DNA of 64,000 nt, from NCBI GenBank assembly GCA_030159075.1, contig BROG01000082.1:581001-645000 (forward strand). The letters are read 5' to 3'. Position numbers and translations under genes: made by a program. How positions within the stretch are numbered: position 1 is the first letter of the stretch; every line of letters starts with the position of its first letter. Below the pieces are notes generated by a model. It made no database searches. It was given only the letters and a program-made list of their open reading frames with translations, and was not told where the DNA came from. Origin of the DNA: Atrina japonica (taxonomy: Eukaryota > Mollusca > Bivalvia > Pterioida > Pinnidae). Positions 1 to 13,473 of this stretch are shown piece after piece.

Positions 1-797
1 GACAATTTGTTGAAAGACCACGTCTCCGAACATTACAAATATATTGTCTATTAGAAATTCCAGCATGTTTTTTTATATCAACTTCAGTATACTTATGTGT
101 AGAATCAGAGTGGTGTTTGACGAAATAAGTATCCTGATAGCCAATCACTAGATATTTAAATTTTCGGGTACCACCTTTAGTGAAAAAGCAGTTGTCTATG
201 ATGCTAAAAAGCCTTTCTTTTAATTTTTTATGTGGAATAATAGTGTAAAGAGTTGAGAAATCATAAGTTTTGATACTGTGAATTCGAGAAAAATTATGTG
301 CCTTCAAATTTTCTAAAAGCTGTTTAGAATTTTTAAGTATCCACATCTGATTTACACCGCTTCTGGAATAAGCAACTGTACAGTATTTTTGAAGTTTCTC
401 CTTAACAGCTGTCAATATCTTGGTAAGGAGTAAAGATAAAGGTTTGGTAGAACATTTGCTGGATCCTGCTATGTATCTTTGCTTATATGGGTTTTTATGA
501 AGTTTAGATATCCAGTATAAATGTGGTAGCTCGAAATCGGTCTCCGTTGTAGGTATATCAAATGAGTGTAATACGGACACGTGATTTTGAAGGATCTCGT
601 CCTTTGAAAGTGAGCTACGTGTGTATGTAGGATTTCCATAATTCGTATTTAAACCCAAGTTCTTCTAATAAACAATTATAGTAATGTGCCTTACAAATAA
701 AAACTATATTATTTGAGGCTTTGTCTGCTGGTACCAGTACATATTGGTCATGTAACCTATCCAGTTCAGTAACTACTTCTGGATCATTAAATACAGA
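1..797 (-). pseudogene. Reverse-transcriptase remnant (Penelope-like type, tentative), N-terminal half
   Basis: Read on the minus strand, 797 down to about 640 encodes a recognisable RT-polyprotein block with the string DRLHDQYVLVPADKASNNI. The frame then shifts by one base near 635, where the first frame hits TAG, and continues to base 1 in the other frame. That part includes WISKLHKNPY and an RT motif A-like TYDFSTLYT. The copy leaves the window just before the motif B region. The same order of blocks is seen on the minus strand at 23740-22960 and 42820-42060. The RT family is recognised from these motifs. Assignment to Penelope-like elements is tentative because no GIY-YIG nuclease domain is visible. 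With a frameshift and no complete frame this is a dead copy. Upstream of its N-terminal block (higher coordinates) lies the 52-bp satellite, read through in the same open frame. Confidence 0.75.
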
Positions 798-2317
798 TTT
801 GTATGTTTTAGCCTGGACATCCTGGAGATTTATACTTTGGTATCTGAGATTTGTATGTTTTATATGCCTGGACATCCTGACGATTTATACTTTGGTATCT
901 GAGATTTGTATGTTTTAGCCTGGACATCCTGGAGATTTATACTTTGGTATCTGAGATTTGTATGTTTTAGCCTGGACATCCTGACGATTTATACTTTGGT
1001 ATCTGAGATTTGTATGTTTTAGCCTGGACATCCTGGAGATTTATACTTTGGTATCTGAGATTTGTATGTTTTATATGCCTGGACATCCTGACGATTTATA
1101 CTTTGGTATCTGAGATTTGTATATTTTATATGCCTGGACATCCTGACGATTTATACTTTGGTATCTGAGATTTGTATGTTTTAGCCTGGACATCCTGGAG
1201 ATTTATACTTTGGTATCTGAGATTTGTAATTTTTAGCCTGGACATCCTGGAGATTTATACTTTGGTATCTGAGATTTGTATGTTTTTTTATATGCCTGGA
1301 CATCCTGACGATTTATACTTTGGTATCTGAGATTTGTATGTTTTAGCCTGGACATCCTGGAGATTTATACTTTGGTATCTGAGATTTGTATGTTTTAGCC
1401 TGGACATCCTGGAGATTTATACTTTGGTATCTGAGATTTTGTATGTTTTAGCCTGGACATCCTGGAGATTTATACTTTGGTATCTGAGATTTGTATGTTT
1501 TAGCCCTGGACATCCTGGAGATTTATACTTTGGTATCTGAGATTTGTATGTTTTAGCCTGGACATCCTGGAGATTTATACTTTGGTATCTGAGATTTGTA
1601 TGTTTTAACCTGGACATCCTGACGATTTATACTTTGGTATCTGAGATTTGTATGTTTTATATGCCTGGACATCCTGACGATTTATACTTTGGTATCTGAG
1701 ATTTGTATGTTTTAGCCTGGACATCCTGACGATTTATACTTTGGTATCTGAGATTTGTATGTTTTAGCCTGGACATCCTGACGATTTATACTTTGGTATC
1801 TGAGATTTGTATGTTTTAGCGTGGACATCCTGGAGATTTATACTTTGGTATCTGAGATTTGTATGTTTTAGCGTGGACATCCTGACGATTTATACTTTGG
1901 TATCTGAGATTTGTATGTTTTAGCCTGGACATCCTGGAGATTTATACTTTGGTATCTGAGATTTGTATGTTTTAGCCTGGACATCCTGACGATTTATACT
2001 TTGGTATCTGAGATTTGTATGTTTTAGCCTGGACATCCTGGAGATTTATACTTTGGTATCTGAGATTTGTATGTTTTAGCCTGGACATCCTGGAGATTTA
2101 TACTTTGGTATCTGAGATTTGTATGTTTTAGCCTGGACATCCTGACGATTTATACTTTGGTATCTGAGATTTGTATGTTTTAGCCTGGACATCCTGGATA
2201 TTTATACTTTGGTATCTGAGATTCGTATGTTTTAGCCTGGACATCCTGGAGATTATACTTTGGTATCTGAGATTTGTATGTTTTAGCCTGGACATCCTGG
2301 AGATTTATACTTTGGTA
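798..2317. repeat. Satellite of ~52 bp, 29 copies
   Basis: The block CCTGGACATCCTG recurs 29 times at about 52-bp spacing, each copy followed by ATTTATACTTTGGTATCTGAG. Two main variants are mixed: 16 copies read CCTGGAG and 12 read CCTGACG, and one reads CCTGGATA. Five of the CCTGACG copies also have three extra bases before GCCTGG. The unit is related to the end of the dispersed RT-element tail seen at 8978-9045, 22580-22640 and 59475-59540, so the array probably grew from part of that element. Open frames inside it are by-products of the repeat. Confidence 0.95.
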
Positions 2318-3734
2318 CATTTCTGTACACTCATGTTTCCTAAAGTAATACTGTACGTGTACATATGTCGCTTTCAATTAATTTTCTATTTATATACACA
2401 AAAGTGTTAAGTAAAAGTGATATATTCGATCACAGCATCAGACGGATACTTCATTGTGAGCAAATAACTATGAACCCCACGAAGAATCAGAACATATATA
2501 TTAACCCGTTTCTCTTTTTATAGTCTGCCATAGAAAGGTAAAAACACGTTATATCTATAGCACGGTGAGAAAAGATAAATTATTTTGGTATTTAGGTCCA
2601 ATTAGGTTATTGTTGTTGTACCAATAATAAGGTTGGCATTATGTAATAATATGTGGCATACTTTACGCATTGTTAAAGCATTGTTGTTATATCGAGACAT
2701 GATATTTGCAATTAATCCCAATTTAAATTGGCATATCACGCCGTTTGATAAAACAGAGAACGCGGTTAGACATTGATTTTGCAACCTAAACATACTCAAT
2801 TGGATTTCTATTCATGTCAACGACTTCGAAGTTTTAAATTAATGAGTTTGTTGCGTATGTTAATTGTCTATCTAAATATAACGTTGTAGTGAGAGATAAC
2901 AGTAAAAAAGAATCAGAACTTTTTATTTAAATTATGTTTCTGAAATGTCAGTTATAAAATACGTCATAAATAGCTTCAATATAATCGTTTTCAATCTCCA
3001 ATGATATTTTCAATCTGGAAACGACAGGTATAAATATCTACATATTTACCACTGAGAATGTTTTGTGCCAGATTAAAGAAGCAGCTGTGCAAATGGCGTA
3101 AGGTACACCAATTTTCTCATTAAATTCTACAAACTAAGTCCCATAACTCCGTAACGCAAAACATAATATTGTAAGAATCGAAAGGTATCTAGTATTCATG
3201 GAAAAACATTGTGCGAAACTTTTGTAAGGATTCGTTAAAGCAAACTTGACTTATTATCAGACATTTCAAATTTGTGTCGAATTTTGGCCCAAAAAAGTCC
3301 CATAACTCCGCAGTGGTAAGAACCGAAGGTGCCTAGTATACAGGGAACCAAACAAGTCTGAGAATATTCTCATACTGGCCCGCTTAGTCAATCAGATTTC
3401 AGGATTAGTAAAATTTGAGTAAACATTCTAGACTTAAGTAAGATTTATAGCGTCAGACAATGGAGTTGTCCAATATTAACAACGTACATATACATATTTG
3501 TTCTTATGTACTTCCGTACTGGTATAGTTCAATTCTTATTGTCCCGCGAGATGGAGTCTCACGAACGTTTTCTTAACATCATCGATTTAAAGTATAGGTG
3601 AAGGCAATATAACGACATCAAACTCACACCAACAAGACCAATCGAGTTTATCCATTGTTGATTAAAACATTCTCTGTGAAGTTTGATTTAGCATAAAAGT
3701 TAGTATAACCATACGATATGATAATCATAATTAG
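2318..3734. other. Stretch with no gene; one short direct duplication
   Basis: No coding region is recognised. A segment beginning AAGTCCCATAACTCCG occurs at 3136 and again at 3295. In both copies it is followed by a related AAGAAYCGAAnGGT block, so about 70 bp is duplicated in direct orientation, 159 bp apart. Confidence 0.5.
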
Positions 3735-4200
3735 GTCAATGTGTCTCTACATGTTATGCCAGTCAGAAAAAGGACTTACCACAGAATAAAGCGCATACGC
3801 CTCCTACTTGGACATTTAACTTACTATAGACACAGACGGAAAATCGGCAACCGACGTTAACCGGAAGTGTAATCAACATACTCACTCTGATGTCGTGTGC
3901 CAACTGCCAACTGGCAGTGTACATATTAATCATTATTTCACCTGCCATATTTGTTGATATTTAACGACACACAAATATCACTTACTACGATAAAATGTTG
4001 CAATTACATCGTTTCACTCGGTTTAGTTTGGTATTACCTGTCCGATAGTGGTTCCTCAATTATTTCATTTGGCTTTAACTGTGAACTTGCTGCGGTTGTC
4101 ACTGATCGACAGGGGATGCCTCTAGTTACACATAGACAGACTGCTTTGGATTCACATGTCTAACTGAACGCTATACGCTAACCACTCAAACATGGATGTT
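3735..4200 (+). pseudogene. RT element remnant: C-terminal scrap plus 3' tail
   Basis: About 3810-3860 reads LDI-stop-LTIDTDGKSAT on the plus strand, matching the conserved YLDI..IDTDGKL block of the RT copies at 8466 and 22969. From about 4000 the sequence matches the tail repeat that follows the RT in other copies (TTCATTTGG, TGTGAACT, GACAGGGGATGC). It contains stops, an internal deletion and no catalytic region. Confidence 0.6.
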
Positions 4201-4319
4201 CTGCGGTCATGAATAAATGAATATTTATCTAGACAAATACCGGTGAAGATAACGATGACATTTTTTAATTTTTCCTATTTTGCTAATTCGGTTTTTGCAC
4301 ATGGTGTTGACATCTCACA

Positions 4320-4640
4320 AATGATCCGATATGTCAGCACATGGTCAACATATAATTATTTCATAAACAGAGGTAAACTACTTACTGACATGTTATTCAC
4401 ACAGGATCGCAAATAGCGTTTGATGTCAACGTCCCGCAAATTTACGTCGGTATAATAACATTGTTTGCAATTACTCTGTTTCACTTAATGAAATGTTGAG
4501 TTACCTTTTCGATAGCGGTTGTTGAGTCGTCTATACCAATTTTGACAAAGATTAGCTTACTCCTCCATGGCACCTGATCCAACTTCTGTAATTCCAGAAG
4601 TCCGTGTTTTTCTAATGTTCACCAGATTTGTATATGGAAA
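4320..4640 (+). mobile_element. RT-element 3' tail fragment, interrupted by the TIR element
   Basis: This matches the tail at 8640-8990: ATGATCC near the start, the GATAGCGGTTGTTGAG block near 4512, a TACTCCTCCATGGCACC block near 4558 and a final CAGATTTGTATATG. The match stops exactly where the inverted-repeat element begins at 4641, so that element landed in this older copy. Confidence 0.6.
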
Positions 4641-6237
4641 CTACGGAAGACTATAAGGGTCACTTGAAAAAAATCTATTATGTCGTAATTACGACATACT
4701 ATCTCGTAATTACGACAAAATTCAGTCGTAATTGCGACATAATTAAGTCGTAATTACGACATACTATCTCGTAATTACGACATACTACTTCGTAATTACG
4801 ACATAAAAATGTCGTATGGAAACATATATGTGCCATGACTGAAGGTGCAAACACTTGATAAAATCAACTTGTTGGTGAGTTATAACATTATATTACGAGT
4901 TCAGAGTTACGAATTAGTGAGTTGTATAAGAGTATTGTGTTCTTATTTTTTCCTCATTACTGCAATAACGAATGCAATAACACGAGAACAATTAGATGAG
5001 TTATTCCATTCTGAAACATTTCTATATTTTTTTCACGTGTTATTCTTAAAGACAACTCGTATCCCGAGAAATAGAATACATGTCACTCTGTTCTGTTACA
5101 TTACAACACGAAATTTACACGTATTTTTCTACTCTTATGTATTTTCCAGAACACAAACATGTGATAATTTTACGTTTTGTTAATGGAAGTCATCGACACG
5201 AGTTCGTTATCTCTTCCACCAACATTCGGCGGGGGCGGAGAGTGGTACTAAAGACCGAATTTTGTCCTGACATTGTCCTGACGGGGTTTTATGTGCATTT
5301 AACAGGAAAATTGTATAATAAAGTTGTGAGTTTATGAAACTTTAGAATATAAACTACACATATGCCAACAAATGTGTATACGTTTTCTTAGTTTTAGTAT
5401 CTTATTTGGCAATGCATCGTTTCGGTTCGTTTCGGCGATTCCTCTAATAAAAAAATGTATACAAATTTTTGGTCATACGTATAGTTTATATCCTAAAGCT
5501 AGTTTAATGCAACGACTTAGCTATCTCGTAATTACGACTTAGGTACTTCGTAATGAGTTATGTCGTAATTACGACTTAATTATCTCGTAATTACGTAATT
5601 ACGACTTCGTTATATCGTAATTACGACTTAGTTACGTTTGTTTATTTGTTTATTTTGTTTAACGGCCCGCTCAAGAATATTCACTCATATGGAGACGTCA
5701 CCAAATACCCGTGAAGGGCTTCAAATTTTACCCTATGCTCGGCACTTACGGCCATTGAGCAGTGAGGGTTCTTTAACGTGCCGACACCTACTGTGACACG
5801 GGACCTCGGTTTTTACTGTCTCATCCGAAGGACAGGAAACCAGCCTGCTGCCGCCTGGACTCGAACTCACGGCTTCACGATCAAGAGTCCGGCTCACTTA
5901 GGTACGTCGTAATTACGACTTAGTTATGTTGTAAATACGAGATAGTATGCCGTAATTAGGACTTAGTTTTATCGTAATTAGGACTTAGTTATATCGCAAT
6001 TGCGACTCAGTTATGTCGTAATTACGACTTAGTTAAATCGTTATTACGACTTAGTTATGTGGTAATTACGAGATTTTATATCGTAATTACGTGATTGTAT
6101 GTCAGAATTATGACTTAGTTATGTAGCAATTACGACTTTATTATTTTGTAATTATGACTTAGTTATGTCGTAATTACGAGAAAGGATGTTGTTATTACCA
6201 CATAATATGTTTAAGTGACCCTTATAAGCTTCCGTAG
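4641..6237. mobile_element. TIR element with a palindromic GTAATTAC array
   Basis: The left end CTACGGAAGACTATAAGGGT (from 4641) is nearly the reverse complement of the right end (6210-6237). The inverted ends are about 27 bp with few mismatches. Both sides are flanked by GAAA (4637-4640 and 6238-6241), a possible 4-bp target duplication. Inside are many copies of the palindrome CGTAATTACG at about 21-23-bp spacing: 4680-4812, 5523-5632 and 5905-6190. The middle (4821-5500) has two unrecognised frames, 4845-5183 (112 codons) and 5080-5337 (85 codons). Neither resembles a transposase that I can identify, so the element is probably non-autonomous. A SINE sits in the right array. Superfamily unknown. 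Confidence 0.75.
5636..5895 (-). mobile_element. tRNA-derived SINE, family A, 5'-truncated
   Basis: On the minus strand it has a B-box-like GAGTTCGAGTCC, a central conserved body (GTGTCGGCACGTTAAAGAAC) and the tail TTAAACAAAATAAACAAATA. It matches 33275-33556 and 41041-41328 (the latter also minus). The A-box end of the tRNA head is missing. It is inserted in the right palindromic array of the TIR element, so it is younger than that element. Confidence 0.8.
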
Positions 6238-6355
6238 GAAACAACGATCGCATTATCTTATTTCTTGATAGAATATTTGTTTCAATGCACTTCTTAAGGT
6301 TCATAAAACATCGATCAAAACAAATATACTAACGATTCTGATACCATGACAAATT

Positions 6356-6604
6356 GGGGGCCCCCGTGGCCGAGTGTTTAGAGCATTGCGCTTTAAATCA
6401 CAAGGCATCTCACCTCTGGTTCGAATCCCGCTAGTGTCGTTTCGAATTATGTCGGAAAGTTTGTCAGTTTACTTGCGGAAGGTCGGTGGTCTTTACCCGG
6501 GTAAACGGGGTTTCTCCTCCACCAATAGAAACTGGACGCCATATATGACTGAAAGATTGTTGAGTATGGCGTAAAACAAAAAATCAAATCAAATAAAAAT
6601 CAAA
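6356..6604 (+). mobile_element. tRNA-headed SINE, family B, with 13-bp target duplication
   Basis: The head has an A-box GTGGCCGAGTGTTTAGAGC and a B-box GGTTCGAATCCC, as in a Leu/Ser-type tRNA. A shared body follows (GAAGGTCGGTGGTCTTTACC) and an A-rich tail. ACCATGACAAATT occurs at 6343-6355 and again at 6605-6617, a perfect 13-bp target duplication, so the copy is complete and fairly recent. The open frame across it is not a gene. Confidence 0.9.
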
Positions 6605-6617
6605 ACCATGACAAATT

Positions 6618-8018
6618 AAGATACCGTAAAGTTATACCGAAAATTTTATGAAAAGTAATGATTGCAGAGACAGGCTGTTTGTATTATAGCATTTTCATTG
6701 CGTCTTATTGTAACCCAACAGAAATGAATAAAATGCAAACTAAGATTTGCAAACAAATCACTTACAATAAGCTTACATTTAATCATATTTCACTTGTCAA
6801 AGACCCGTGTCCATGTCTTGGAGTCAACGTTTCATAACCTTTTGCAGTTGCTGGTTGTAAATATATATTTAAAACATTTTGATTTATTTTAATTCAATTT
6901 GACCGTTTGACAAACAAAATAACACATATAAAGAAACGAATATAGTTACCTTGGTTTACTAAGTGTAAGTATACAGCACTCGTATAACGAGATATATTTC
7001 ATTTTCAAATGAATGATTTGTTAATGTTGAATGTGTGATGCACTCGTGTTATTAAACTGAGTATTCGAAAATCAATTTCACAATAACTCGAATGACCTTT
7101 ATACCGAAAATCTTATTAACTGATTTTTGTTTGACTGTTCCTGTGAAATCTGATGTAACATGTGAGTATTCGCTCTTTAAACCATTATTTAGTTTAGGTG
7201 TGGCAGTAACTATTTTGTTCGGAATTCTGTAGAAAGGCAAGTTTATCAAATTACATTATTTATAACCCAATTATTTTACAAAGGAGAAAGGGATAATTAC
7301 AATACACCATTTTTCATTAACACATATTCATTTATCTGTTTACCTGTAATTAAAGAGAAAGTCGTGGTCGCATTGACACAAAATTTCGGCTTTCAAGCTA
7401 CGGGTTTAAAGTACCAAATAAAAGTCTTGCTACGATATCTCCATAATGTCTATGCATTTATCACAGACTGTTACCTGCCGTAAATTGTGCATTCACATAC
7501 TATGATTAATCAATTAATCTAGAGTAAATCTCGGTAAAAATAGAATGAAATGGGTGATGTATTCAAAACATATCCATACTCCCACAATGAGGTTGTATGA
7601 TTCTTTGTTAAGAATTTCGACAAAGTCGATACGCCTCTTGGTATCTATATCATATAGACGGGCCAGTGAAACTCCATCGTTCACCAAAGTATCAATATCA
7701 AAGAGGAGCCAAACAGCATCATTTTCCGGGTCTGTTCATGCCACATTCAACGACTCTCGACTTCATAAGCATCAATTACTCTCACAGAAATAACAATAAT
7801 ACTTCAAATTGTAACTGAACAAAATGAGGCTCTAGCAAGGCGTTAAACTGCTGACTGTAAGTGTGTGGTGAAATTGTGATACTGTTCCAACCACTTGACT
7901 ACTCTTGTATTTTACTTCTTGTGTTATATTTGTTTTGTATCATTTGATGAAATCTGGACTTATGTTACATCGATTTCCAAGTAAAAATAACGAAACTTCT
8001 TTGACTGGAAAACATTTA
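6618..8018. other. Stretch with no recognised gene
   Basis: AT-rich unique-looking DNA. The 82-codon frame at 7545-7793 has no family signature I recognise and no splice or promoter context. I see no repeat copy here that matches elsewhere in the window. Confidence 0.4.
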
Positions 8019-8020
8019 AT

Positions 8021-8224
8021 GGTGCATATGCAGGTCTTGCCCCACCCCTGGAATTTATATTTTTGCTTATAACTTAAAAACCGTTCACAGCCCCACCCTT
8101 AAACCATATATATTATTGATTGTTATGGGGAGACACATGCAGTGGTGCATATGGGGTTCTGCTCCACGCTTTGCAATTAATATTTTGATTATAAGTTAAA
8201 AACGTTAATAGCCCCACCCTTAAC

Positions 8225-8291
<67 letters not shown>

Positions 8292-8340
8292 ATTGTTATG
8301 GGATAACACATTCAATTGTGTATGTGGGGGTACTGCCACA
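8021..8340. repeat. Tandem duplication of ~122 bp split by an (AT)n run
   Basis: GGTGCATATG starts copies at 8021 and 8144, and a diverged third begins near 8315. Each copy has the block AGCCCCACCCTTAA followed by CATATAT and TATTGATTGTTATGGG. In the second copy the CATATAT has grown to a run of TA at 8227-8286, so the microsatellite appears to have been born inside the repeat unit. Confidence 0.85.
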
Positions 8341-8461
8341 GCCCTGAAATATACACTTACTGCACATTGCTATATTTGATATCAAAGCAAGGACCAGCAA
8401 GACATATTATGACGTGTAATTCCTGTTTTACTCAATGTCATGACCAGCATTTTCTCTTTTA

Positions 8462-9050
8462 GAGGTTGATAGGTATGGTTAAGCCTCTTGGATCTCTTGT
8501 GCTTCACATTTTACTTACTGTAAACACCACAGACGGGAAATTAACATCTAGGATATACGACAAACGCGACGATTTCGTCTTTCCCATCGTAAATTTTCCA
8601 CATTTAGGTAGAAATAAAAATCACTTGCATATGGCGTTTATATGCCACAAATGATCCAATACGGCAGGGCGTGTTCAACACATGAACATTTCATATCCAG
8701 AGGAAAACTACTCACTGCCAAATCATTGACACAGCGATATCTAAAACCGCGCTTGATGCCAACGTTCCTCTGTTTCACTAAGTGGAATGTTGAGTTACCT
8801 GTTCGATAGCGGTTGTTGAGAAGTCTGTACCAATTGTGACGAAGATTCATTCCTCACGTATTTCATTTTGATTTGACTGTGAACTCACACCAGATGTGAC
8901 CAGTCAACAGGAGATGCTTACTCCTCCATGGTACGTGTTCCCACCTCTTGATTTACAAAGGTCCGTGTTTGTCCAATTTTTATCAGATTTGTGTATCTAT
9001 GTCCTGGTCATCCGAAAGATTTATAATTTGGTATCCGAGATTTTTTTTAT
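8462..9050 (+). pseudogene. RT element remnant: C-terminal block plus complete 3' tail
   Basis: The plus-strand frame 8466-8654 contains IYDKRDDFVFPIVNFP, a hallmark block downstream of the RT catalytic core in this family. The dispersed tail follows (8640-9045), including GATAGCGGTTGTTGAG near 8810, CTTACTCCTCCATGG near 8918 and a terminal segment related to the 52-bp satellite. This copy fixes the polarity: the tail lies 3' of the RT on the same strand. No catalytic core remains. Confidence 0.7.
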
Positions 9051-10261
9051 ATATTTAGCAGACGATGTAATGTTTACATGCACAACTTATGAACATGCCG
9101 ATTTTTATTGGGGTAGAGGAAACAGTTTTACATAACATGTAATTCGTATCACAGACAATATGTTACATGAAAAATGACTCTTTTATAAAACAACAGAATT
9201 TAAGAAGACATTATCTGACTTCTCCCTTTTCAAACAAATAACTTAAGTATTAATTTTAATAGATGTAATTCCTAGGCCCAGAACCATAAACAAGGAGACA
9301 AATTTTATTCTTAAAAGTTAAAACTTTACTGATCTGAGTAAATAAACTTGCGGACGATAAAACGATTTAAGAATTTTCTCAACCGAGGTAAGATTTTTAA
9401 GGGGCAGTGTAAATCTAGTCGTCCCAATTTATATCCCAATTCACTTAACTCCGATTTTTTAACATTATTCTGACCATAATCTACGATTAATTAATTAATA
9501 AACAAACCAAGAGGTTAAATGTGTTTTGTCGCATAAAAGGGAATAGAATATTTACCCTTTTAAAAAGATTAAAAACGTCATGTAAAATGCCAATACATGG
9601 CCTAAGTCAGTAATTTATACATATAATGTATATAATGTATATAATTAATGATATTTAAGATACAAATAAATTAGTAAAAGTACATTAGATAAGAAAAATG
9701 ACTCGGGGCATACACTGGGGCACATGTAACGGACTAAATTTACACTGTCCCCCTATTGTTAATGTATACAAACGTCGTATAGCCAAAACAAACCAACAAA
9801 AAAGAAATGTTGGTCTCCTAAACCTTTATCGCTCAAATAACACGTTATTTTCTAAAGCCAAAGAATTCAACATGTCCCGAAAAACTCTAGGGCGCCGCAG
9901 ATCATGGCAATTAGCGTATATATATCCCGAGGCGAACATAGGGGTAACCATTTTCGCTGTTAAGAATTACTTAAGTCAACTACAGACTGTATTTAAGTAT
10001 TTTATCACTTGAGAAAGAAATTTGTCTAAGAATTTCTTTTTGCTCCACAACTTAACTCAAGTTCAGAAAATTTTTAAGATTTGAGTAAATCCGGAAACGG
10101 AATTGTTTCATGACCCTAGGCCCAGAAGCCTTTGTCTATCAAACATTCATCTATTTGATATAACATACAATCGATACTTTAATTTCAAATCCGACAAAGT
10201 GAGAAAAAAATTAAGAATGCTGATCCTTATTGTAACAAAGTATTCCTCTTGAACAGGTTTC
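9051..10261. other. Unrecognised stretch, possibly a decayed inverted-repeat element
   Basis: CTAGGCCCAGAA occurs near 9271 and again near 10116. The segments next to them resemble each other partly in inverted sense, so 9270-10130 could be a decayed element of about 860 bp. The enclosed frame at 9698-10012 (104 codons) is unrecognised. Confidence 0.3.
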
Positions 10262-10560
10262 GCAGAGTTTCGGTATTGTATGATGTTCAGTGACGGTTGA
10301 TAATATTATAAACATACCAAAGTTATAGTTGTACAAAAAAGACCGAAAAAAATTCTCAGGATGATCGTACCTGTCCATAAGACTTCATCGGTTGAGGTCA
10401 TATTTTTTATATAAATGTAAATACCACAAAAGAAATGAGTGGTATCATACAATCATATAATAAATCTAAACGTCTTGCCAAATCCGTCTTAGAGTACCCA
10501 CTGTAAAAATCCCAAGAGTGGTGCAAAAACATCTAAATAACACTTGTATCGAAATGATCG
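10262..10560 (-). mobile_element. Hammerhead-motif repeat family, degenerate copy
   Basis: On the minus strand the shared block CCGATGAAGTCTTATGGACA (10391-10372) lies where other copies have CTGATGA-GTC-loop-GAC. TATAACTTTGGTATGTTTAT follows downstream and GTATGATACCACT lies upstream, both shared with copies at 46030, 49085 and 62920. The core has lost U4 (CCGATGA), so this copy should be inactive. Confidence 0.6.
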
Positions 10561-12493
<1,933 letters not shown>

Positions 12494-12639
12494 CGATGTA
12501 GTGTTCCAAAACAGAACGTGGCCTCAATAAGGTCGAAAAATAAACTTATATGTATTCTGGAGTCAGTGGAAGAGAAAGAGTAACCCTTGTACGAATAGAT
12601 GACTCTCTTAGCTTTTGAGGAGTTTAGAGTTTAAATGGT

Positions 12640-12780
12640 GCTACGCATACGAAATATCACTTTTGTATGAAATAAACGGTTGGTACTAGAGTATCAGATA
12701 CTTGATTAATGTATACCCTGAAACTCAAACGGTCCACCAGAAGTGGCAACCACCTAGTGGATCTGAATCTAGTAATTTTA
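12640..12780 (-). mobile_element. Fragment of the hammerhead-motif repeat family (upstream part)
   Basis: Read on the minus strand, the order GTTGCCACT..CTGGTGGACCG..TTTGAGT..GGTATACATTAA..AAGTATCTGATA matches 62930-63005 and 55520-55600. No ribozyme core is present in this copy. Confidence 0.5.
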
Positions 12781-13413
12781 ATACAACTGTCTTAGAACAC
12801 ATTTACATCAGTAATGACTGTTCCCTTTACTTAGTTAATAAGTGAAAGTCATTAGACTGAAGCCGTAATTCCATGTCCGACTCTATTTGAAATGATTTTT
12901 AAAACTAATTGCTTCACAGTTCTTCACTTCAAATTTTATGACATTGCCAGTGTAGAAGTGTAAATGTTAAGGTTTTTGCATAGGTAGAAAACAATTAAGG
13001 AGTCCTTGAGACACAAATAGGCCTATAAAAGCAAATCATCACATAAGGATATGGGAAGATGTTTTTATCTATTTGACAATTGGATTGGAATGGCAGATGA
13101 GTAAACGAATGATGTGACGGAGTAAATACGAATGTATATTAAGTCATTTCAGTAGAGCTTATGAATGTAGAAATAGTGTGCAGATATAAAAGGCATACAA
13201 ACTGTCAAAATGGAGTTTTTGCTTGTATCTAAAAGTTTTAAATATTCGACATATCATACAAATAAAATGTTTTATTTTCAAATCCCGGGTTGGAAAAAAA
13301 TCAATTTCATGTATATGAATAATGGACATGTCAACATATTTATTACATTTTTTATTAAATTTATCAATTATTTAAAAGCTTTTTTTTTCACTGTTACTTT
13401 TCATTTCATTTTA
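12781..13413. other. Stretch with no recognised gene
   Basis: AT-rich. The 76-codon frame at 13210-13440 is low in complexity and runs into the hairpin that follows. Nothing is recognised. Confidence 0.4.
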
Positions 13414-13473
13414 CTGTATTCTGATTGGCTTAATGAATAATATGATATTTATATTAAGCCAGTCAAAATACAG
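13414..13473. repeat. Hairpin, 21-bp arms
   Basis: CTGTATTCTGATTGGCTTAA (from 13414) pairs with 13453-13473 with two mismatches across 21 bp and an 18-nt AT-rich loop. It may be the folded end of a small inverted-repeat element. Confidence 0.7.

Noticed and set aside
6374..6574. 66-codon frame, and the similar one at 40000-40251
   Set aside because: Both are translations of SINE family B copies with target duplications.
9698..10012. 104-codon frame as a gene
   Set aside because: Unrecognised, and it lies within what may be a decayed inverted-repeat element.
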